This document shows, one piece after another, positions 52,031 through 57,303 of a stretch of 57,303 bases of DNA. The stretch lies in contig CAZTYW010000005.1 in the NCBI GenBank assembly GCA_964617695.1, forward strand, positions 1 to 57,303, given 5' to 3'. Under the pieces are notes generated by a model. It made no database searches. It saw only the letters and a program-made list of their open reading frames with translations, and had not been told where the DNA came from. The position numbers and the translations under genes were made by a program. How positions within the stretch are numbered: the stretch's first letter is position 1; every line of letters starts with the position of its first letter. Source of the DNA: CAZTYW01 sp964617695 (GTDB taxonomy: Bacteria > Chloroflexota > Dehalococcoidia > UBA2247 > RBG-13-53-26).

Positions 52031-53018
52031 GCAGAAGTGGCTCATTTCTCGATTTCGGCTCTAAGATAGCAGGTTTGAAGGTGAGGGTTCTAGGCGAGCA
52101 TGCGTTGGAAATGTTGAAAACGGCCCCCAATGGCAGGCCTGGCTGTCACATTCTGGGTGCATTGCTACGGCGTGGGTGGAAGTCGTTTATGGACAAGGCG
52201 CTGGAAGTTTGGTGGGTGTTGCCGGCTGCCATTGGCATTGCCACCATCGCACTATCCAGCGGCATCAGTGGGGCGCTGTTCTTCAGTCCCTTCTTTCTTT
52301 TGGCAGTGGGCCTTGAGCCCGCTCAGGCGATCGGTGCCGGGCTAATCACTGAATTGTTCGGCACGACCTCCGGCATTTTCAACTATATTCGCCAGCGCGT
52401 TATTGACTACCAGACTGTGCGATTCTTAGCGGCCGCTGCTGTACCTGCTGCCGTTGCTGGAGCATTCCTGGCACACAGAGTCGAGGCGGGGATTCTGCAA
52501 ATCGTTTTCGGGACGGCGCTGCTGGTACTGGCAGCGATAGTCCTATACCATAGCGCCCAGAAGGGCAAGCCCCCGACCGGGAGAATCCTGGATCAGGCAA
52601 GGAACATGACGGTCATCCAGGCCAGCGATGGTAATACATACTCATATCGTACATGCAATCGCTCTATCGGGGTCCCATTGGCTGGCGTAGGTGGGCTGCT
52701 GACCGGGCTGATGACCGCAGGGCTGCCAGAAATCACTACTACCCAGCTTATGCTGCGTTGTCGGATACCACCCCGGGTTGCTGTGGCCACTGCCATCTTT
52801 GTTCTTACCGTGACGGTCTTTTTTGCTGCTGGAGTTCATGCCCTGACTGCTGAACCAGCGTGGTACGTCGTTGTCTGGTCTATACCGGGAGTCATCATAG
52901 GGGCTCAATAGCCCCCAGGCTTGAGGGCAAGGTACCTCCGGCCATTGCAGAGCGGGTTCTGGGAGTCCTTTTCCTTGGCATAGGAGTGCTGGTGGTTGTG
53001 ATGCAGGTTAGAGGCTAG
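52027..53018 (+). pseudogene. TauE/SafE-family permease, frameshifted near the C-terminus
   Basis: Sulfite exporter TauE/SafE-type membrane protein with six to eight hydrophobic segments. The frame from GTG 52027 (four-base overlap with the methyltransferase) stops at 52911, right after PGVIIGAQ. In the -1 frame the family's usual ending continues (IAPRLEGKVPPAIAER and then VLGVLFLGIGVLVVVMQ) to a TAG at 53016-53018. A single A missing around 52907-52908 would join the two. The first 54 residues are not membrane-like; ATG 52189 behind GGTGGA may be the true start. It may be a real loss or a sequencing error. Confidence 0.8.
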
Positions 53019-53289
53019 GTGTGACCGGTTGCCAAAAAGCTTCGCGCATTGCATTGTTCGTAATAGAAATGCACGCAGAGGAGGGGAAGCGGTACAAGAA
53101 TCCATTGAGCTGGCAGTGCCCGCGGCTGTCATGACACAGTCACTGCAGGTGCGGCTCAGGTCCCGGCAGATTCGTCCCTTTAGTGCCAGGCTGCTCGCAG
53201 CCCCGAGAAATCACTTTGGAGGCCATGCTGTGAAGGAGACCAGGTAGCAAACCGTGGCGTGAAGATAGACGAAGTGGAGAGGGGGTGGC

Positions 53290-53619
53290 ATGCTTGCCGT
53301 AGGAATAGCATGGGGTGAAGAGGGTGTACATGCTCTGGAGATTCCGGAGCCAAGAATCGGACAACCAGACGAGGTACTGGTACGGGTCAAGGAGGCGGGT
53401 CTTGATGACACTGACTTCAACATGATCCGCCATAGGTTGCAGGACATCGCCCAGGGTGGCAATGAGATGGCCCTGGGCGACATTGGCAAGATCAATGCTC
53501 GTTTTGATGGCCTGCTGACCGAGATGATAACCCATCGCTACCGTCTGGAAGACTTCCAGCAGGCCTTTGATGGCGGTGACCCAAAGCATATCAAGACTGT
53601 GATCGAAGTGGAAGCTTGA
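53290..53619 (+). pseudogene. Glucose-dehydrogenase-like alcohol dehydrogenase remnant, internal deletion
   Basis: 109 residues. The first ~55 match the GroES-like start of a zinc dehydrogenase (VHALEIPEPRIGQPDEVLVR, then VGxDxTD as AGLDDTDFN). The last ~40 match the C-terminal end (ITHRYRLEDFQQAFDGGDPK then HIKTVIEVE). The whole catalytic and Rossmann middle (~230 residues of a ~340-residue protein) is missing, in frame. Next to 6-phosphogluconate dehydrogenase, so glucose 1-dehydrogenase ancestry is likely. Non-functional as an oxidoreductase. Confidence 0.75.
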
Positions 53620-53759
53620 TGCAAGGAGTGTATTTGCAGAAAGCGACTCTCGCCTTTCGAGGTGTTGTATGTGCAGGTGGGCGGGTTTTGCCAAGTCAAA
53701 GTTGACCCTCGATTGTTTGAGGACATCGCAGGCTCAGCGTCCCGGGGAGGAGGTAAATC

Positions 53760-54464
53760 ATGCCATCGGATGAGAAGGGGACTGCTTCCCGCTCGCTGGC
53801 GAAGCGGAAAGGCCTATCCACTGCTTCATCTGGCGCTGGCTGGATTGACATATCTACCCCGGTTCGTAATGGGATGGTGCATTGGCCGAGTGACCCGTCA
53901 ATCCAAATCGAGCGCACGAGCGATATGGAGCGCGGAGCTAGTGCCAATGTATCAAGGATTTCAATGGGTTCACACACGGGCACGCACATGGATGCCCCTC
54001 TTCACTTCATCCCTGGGGGCGAAGGCATCGACAATATGTCACTCGATACAACAATAGGGCGAGCCCGCGTGGTTGAGATACAAGATACCCAATCCATCAA
54101 ACCTGAAGAACTCGTCAAGCACCGCATCCGGCGGGGAGAGCGAATACTATTGAAGACGCGCAACTCTCTACGCAACTGGAGCGCTCAGGCTTTCATCGAG
54201 GATTTCGTGTTCGTATCCAAGGAGGCGGCGCATTTCCTGGCAAGGCGCAGAGTCAGACTTGTTGGCGTAGATTACCTCTCCGTCGGAGGCTACAAACGTA
54301 ACGGAGCCGAAATACACCAGATACTGCTCAATGCGGGTGTCTGGATCATAGAGGGTCTCGATCTTTCGGGGGTAGAGCCGGGGAAGTATCATCTCGTTTG
54401 CCTGCCGCTGAAGCTTGTCGATGCGGACGGGGCTCCTGCCCGGGCAGTTCTGAGGCCCATTTGA
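53760..54464 (+). CDS. Cyclase-family hydrolase (kynurenine formamidase-like)
   Basis: 234 residues. Zinc-binding motif HTGTHxDAPxH is SHTGTHMDAPLHF. WIDISTPVRNGMVHWPSDP at the start and VGVDYLSVGG later are also typical. Family members hydrolyse formylkynurenine, isatin or lactone/amide bonds; the substrate here is unknown. The start is ATG 53760, with GGAGGAGG upstream. The gene lies between the decayed glucose dehydrogenase and 6-phosphogluconate dehydrogenase; a role in sugar-lactone hydrolysis is possible but unproven. Confidence 0.85.
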   Translation: MPSDEKGTASRSLAKRKGLSTASSGAGWIDISTPVRNGMVHWPSDPSIQIERTSDMERGASANVSRISMGSHTGTHMDAPLHFIPGGEGIDNMSLDTTIGRARVVEIQDTQSIKPEELVKHRIRRGERILLKTRNSLRNWSAQAFIEDFVFVSKEAAHFLARRRVRLVGVDYLSVGGYKRNGAEIHQILLNAGVWIIEGLDLSGVEPGKYHLVCLPLKLVDADGAPARAVLRPI

Positions 54465-54500
54465 GCGCATGAAGCAAGAACCGAAGGAGGAGGTGGCCAA

Positions 54501-55487
54501 ATGAAAGAGATCAGGCGAGAGTTCGGCGTAGTGGGTCTGGGGCGTATGGGGGCAAACCTTTCTCTCCAGGCCCTGGAGAAAGGCATGCGAGTAGTTGGTT
54601 TCGACATCAAAGGAGTCCCGGAGGAACTAACAAACGCAGGCATGGTGAGCATCGATAGCCTCAGCGGTTTTCGTGAACAGTTGTCGCCCCCACGACCGAT
54701 TTTAGTCTACATACCGGCCGGACCTATTGTTGACAGGGTCATAGATGACCTCGTCCCACATCTGGAAAGAGGCGATGTTGTTGTAGACAGCGGCAACTCC
54801 TATTGGGGCGACTCCATTCGTCGCTATCGCAGACTTCGGGACAGGCAGCTCCAATTCGTGGACCTAGGAACCAGCGGGGGCGTCGAAGGTGCACGCCACG
54901 GTGCATGCTTTATGGTTGGCGGTGATAGAGAACCTGTTGCCCGTATTGAGCCATTACTGCTGGAGCTTGCCACTCCTGGCGGCTACGTTCATGCTGGACC
55001 GCCCGGTGCCGGACATTTCACGAAGCTTGTCCACAACGGAATCGAGTTCGGAATGCTACAGGCAATTGGCGAGGGCATCGACCTTTTGGAGAAATACAAA
55101 GATACCGTCAACATTCCCGAGGTCCTCAGTTGCTGGCGTCATGGTTCGGTCATTCGTTCATGGTTGATTGACCTGATAGAAGCGGCGTACAGGGCCGAAG
55201 GAGGGCTTGAGAAGATTCCGGCGTATGTTGAGGATACGGGAGAGGTCAACTGGCTGGTAAACGACGCACTACACATGGAGGTGCCAATACCGGTGATTTC
55301 TCAGTCTGTAATGCAGCTTTTTGCCTCTCGCGATGACCGGAAGAACTGGGCTCGAGCCATAGCTATGATGCGCCACGGATTTGGGGGACACCCATACGGC
55401 AGGGACGAGTCTATAGTCCGGGAGCGGCAGGAGGGACGGATTGGCGACTTCCTTCGCAGCGGATTTGAGAAAGACAAACAAGAGTGA
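54501..55487 (+). CDS. gnd: 6-phosphogluconate dehydrogenase, short (YqeC/GntZ-like) form
   Basis: 328 residues, much shorter than the ~470-residue E. coli Gnd. NAD(P)-binding motif GLGRMGANL at the start, then DLGTSGGVEGARHG and MVGGD, and the catalytic lysine in HFTKLVHNGIEFG. The short forms are decarboxylating and often NAD-dependent. Together with the lost glucose dehydrogenase and the nearby glucosidase, this suggests a former glucose-gluconate route. ATG 54501 is behind GGAGGAGG. Confidence 0.9.
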   Translation: MKEIRREFGVVGLGRMGANLSLQALEKGMRVVGFDIKGVPEELTNAGMVSIDSLSGFREQLSPPRPILVYIPAGPIVDRVIDDLVPHLERGDVVVDSGNSYWGDSIRRYRRLRDRQLQFVDLGTSGGVEGARHGACFMVGGDREPVARIEPLLLELATPGGYVHAGPPGAGHFTKLVHNGIEFGMLQAIGEGIDLLEKYKDTVNIPEVLSCWRHGSVIRSWLIDLIEAAYRAEGGLEKIPAYVEDTGEVNWLVNDALHMEVPIPVISQSVMQLFASRDDRKNWARAIAMMRHGFGGHPYGRDESIVRERQEGRIGDFLRSGFEKDKQE

Positions 55488-55634
55488 GATTGACACTCTG
55501 GATACGGTGGTTGAGAAGGCTCATGCCGCCACGGCCTGGGCTGGCCTGGTTTGACTAAGCGCTCGATCGTGTAGGCGTGAAGACTACTGTGTGAGTCAGA
55601 TGGAGATGCTTTTGCTCGGAAGGAGACTACCTCG

Positions 55635-57303
55635 TTGCCCCAGAAAAACCCTCCTGGTACGAAAGGAGGCACCATTAACGCCGAACAGAAGCGATTGAAG
55701 GCCCAGCGCGAGGGCAGGGAGAACTGGAGACTGTGGGGACCCTACCTGGCCGAACGTGCCTGGGGCACAGTGCGCGAGGACTACAGCACGTCCGGGACAG
55801 CCTGGGAGTATTTTCCTCATGACCACGCGCGCTCGCGCGTCTATCGATGGAATGAGGACGGCCTGGGAGGTATCTGCGACGAAGAACAGCGCCTTTGTCT
55901 GGCGCTGTCGCTATGGAATGGCCGCGATCCGATTCTCAAGGAGCGTGCTTATGGCCTGTCCAATCATGAAGGCAGTCACGGTGAGGATGTCAAGGAGTAC
56001 TACTTCTATCCGGAGGCTACGCCGAGCCACGGCTACCTGAGGTATGTCTACAAATATCCGCAGGCCGAGTACCCCTATGACCTTCTTCTGGAAGAGAACA
56101 GCCGGAGAACCCGTCAAGATGCGCCCTTCAGCCTTCTCGGCTGCGGCGTGTTTGACGGCAACCGATATTGGGATGTGGAGGTCGAGTATGCCAAGGCTGA
56201 CCCAGAGACAATTCTGGTCAGGATCACTGCCCGGAACCGCGGACCAGAAGCTGCAATTCTCCATCTGGTGCCGACACTGTGGTTTAGAAACACCTGGTCG
56301 TGGGGAGAGGCCGCTGTCGAAAGACCCGGGCTTGCTTCTGCAGATCCTCCCGGCGGGGCAGCATGGATGATCATGGCCAAACATCCCACTCTCGGCACCT
56401 ATCATTTCCTGGGGAAACGTCCTGCTGAGCTGCTATTCACGGAAAACGAGACCAACTTCGAACGCTTGTGGGGAGTCCCGAACGGCACGCCCTACGTGAA
56501 GGACGCCGTCAATCGCCGTATTGTCCACGGAGAGGAGTCTGCCGTCAATCCGAAGAAGGAAGGGACCAAATTCGCTGCCTGGAGCAGATTCGAGGTGGGG
56601 GCGGGCGACCACGTACAGATGGACCTGCTGCTCACTGCCGGGGTTGCAGAATCCCCATTCCAGGATTTCGAGAAGGTCATGGCGGCCCGGCGCTCCGAAG
56701 CACAGGCGTTCTGCTCCGAAATGCTGCCTGGAGCCCCCGAGGAAGACATCGGCATCTTCCGCAGCGCCATCGCGGGTATGATATGGAACAAGCAATTCTA
56801 CCACTACGATGTGGACCGCTGGCTGGACGGAGACCTGCTGCGGCCACCCATAGACCGAAGATCAGGCCGGAACTACCTGTGGCGCCACCTCAAGGCTACT
56901 GACATCATTTCCATGCCTGACACCTGGGAATACCCCTGGTTTGCAGCCTGGGACTTGGCGTTCCACTGCGCTGCCCTGACCCTTGCGGACATAGACTTTG
57001 CCAAGGAGCAACTGGAGTTGCTCCTCAAGCAGAGATACATGCATCCCAATGGCCAGATACCCGGGTACGAATGGGGTTTTGGCGATGCAAACCCACCTTT
57101 GCAGGCCTGGGCTGCTCTGGAGTGTTTCCGTGCCGAGAGCGAGCAGCGAGGAAGTGGTGACTTTCATTTTCTGCGACGGGTATTCAACAAGCTCCTCCTG
57201 AACTATGGCTGGTGGCTCAATCGAAAGGACCCCGAAAACCGCAATGTGTTTGAAGGGGGATTCATGGGGATGGACAATGTCTCTGTCTATGACCGCTCCC
57301 GGC
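55635..57303 (+). CDS. GH63-like (MGH1-type) glucosidase, 3'-truncated by window end
   Basis: The first ~556 residues of an expected ~880-residue protein. WGTVREDYS, YFPHDHARSRVYRW and LWFRNTWSW blocks mark the family of bacterial GH63/glucosylglycerate-hydrolase-like enzymes, which cleave alpha-glucosides. The C-terminal (alpha/alpha)6 part is partly present (NKQFYHYDVDRWLDGD; then WEYPWFAAWDLAF). The frame is uninterrupted and remains open at the window edge. The start chosen is TTG 55635 with AAGGAG ten bases upstream; a GGAGG sits just before an ATT codon at 55674, so that rare start is possible. Confidence 0.85.
   Translation, partial: MPQKNPPGTKGGTINAEQKRLKAQREGRENWRLWGPYLAERAWGTVREDYSTSGTAWEYFPHDHARSRVYRWNEDGLGGICDEEQRLCLALSLWNGRDPILKERAYGLSNHEGSHGEDVKEYYFYPEATPSHGYLRYVYKYPQAEYPYDLLLEENSRRTRQDAPFSLLGCGVFDGNRYWDVEVEYAKADPETILVRITARNRGPEAAILHLVPTLWFRNTWSWGEAAVERPGLASADPPGGAAWMIMAKHPTLGTYHFLGKRPAELLFTENETNFERLWGVPNGTPYVKDAVNRRIVHGEESAVNPKKEGTKFAAWSRFEVGAGDHVQMDLLLTAGVAESPFQDFEKVMAARRSEAQAFCSEMLPGAPEEDIGIFRSAIAGMIWNKQFYHYDVDRWLDGDLLRPPIDRRSGRNYLWRHLKATDIISMPDTWEYPWFAAWDLAFHCAALTLADIDFAKEQLELLLKQRYMHPNGQIPGYEWGFGDANPPLQAWAALECFRAESEQRGSGDFHFLRRVFNKLLLNYGWWLNRKDPENRNVFEGGFMGMDNVSVYDRSR

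Noticed and set aside
53029..53247. 72-aa open frame between the permease and the dehydrogenase remnant
   Set aside because: No recognisable motif or ribosome-binding site; Arg-rich and likely random.

Overview
The window looks like one GC-rich bacterial contig, most likely from an uncultured member of the Chloroflexota (class Dehalococcoidia or a close relative). This rests on the 5' part of a 16S rRNA gene at the left edge (recognised by eye, not by alignment) and on the gene content: many acyl-CoA and short-chain-dehydrogenase genes, an hrcA-grpE-dnaK operon, MITE-like repeats, and frequent GTG and TTG starts. The assignment is an inference.

Layout. 1-571: 16S rRNA 5' fragment (minus strand) with its promoter. 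842-4215: tldD-tldE and an acetyltransferase, closed by a strong hairpin. 4339-8255 (minus): an operon of two MaoC-type hydratases and three tandem paralogous SDR dehydrogenases. 8428-13623 (plus): a START-like protein, a FixC/FixX/EtfB/EtfA electron-transfer set and an acyl-CoA dehydrogenase. The two blocks together read as a divergent acyl-CoA oxidation module: dehydrogenase, hydratase, 3-hydroxyacyl dehydrogenase, with electrons passing through ETF to a quinone. 13620-16754 (minus): a RimI-like acetyltransferase, a zinc alcohol dehydrogenase, a REP-associated transposase with an embedded palindrome, and a helix-hairpin-helix protein. 16755-17412 is intergenic with a MITE-like repeat. 17413-20431: pyrD, prfA, prmC. 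20610-25125: an SDR, two unrecognised genes, a nitroreductase and an MBL-fold protein. 25147-27994: an RtcA-like cyclase, a TGS-domain GTPase and a MarR regulator. 28281-34768 (minus): an SDR, an acyl-CoA synthetase (NDP-forming) alpha chain, a kinase-SCP2 fusion, an uncharacterised protein and a HAD phosphatase. 35004-38653: an ABC exporter pair. 38654-39292: a non-coding stretch with inverted repeats that ends in a strong terminator. 39293-41263: an acetyl-CoA-synthetase-type ligase. 41500-45236: hrcA-grpE-dnaK under a promoter and a CIRCE operator, with a terminator. 45337-45643: a second MITE-like repeat and tRNA-Pro(GGG).

Right of the tRNA the content looks accessory. Two mercuric-reductase-like flavoproteins flank a HAD gene. 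Then comes a tight, overlapping operon: a Tes/MJ0619-like radical SAM protein with many extra cysteines, a methyltransferase, and a TauE/SafE permease broken by an apparent one-base frameshift. After that comes sugar metabolism: an internally deleted glucose-dehydrogenase-like remnant, a cyclase-family hydrolase, a short 6-phosphogluconate dehydrogenase, and a GH63-like glucosidase cut by the window end.

The best candidate for an undescribed system is 48400-53018 (flavin disulfide reductase, Tes-like radical SAM enzyme, methyltransferase, permease). Second is the triplicated SDR/double MaoC/ETF module. No CRISPR array, prophage or complete insertion sequence was seen.
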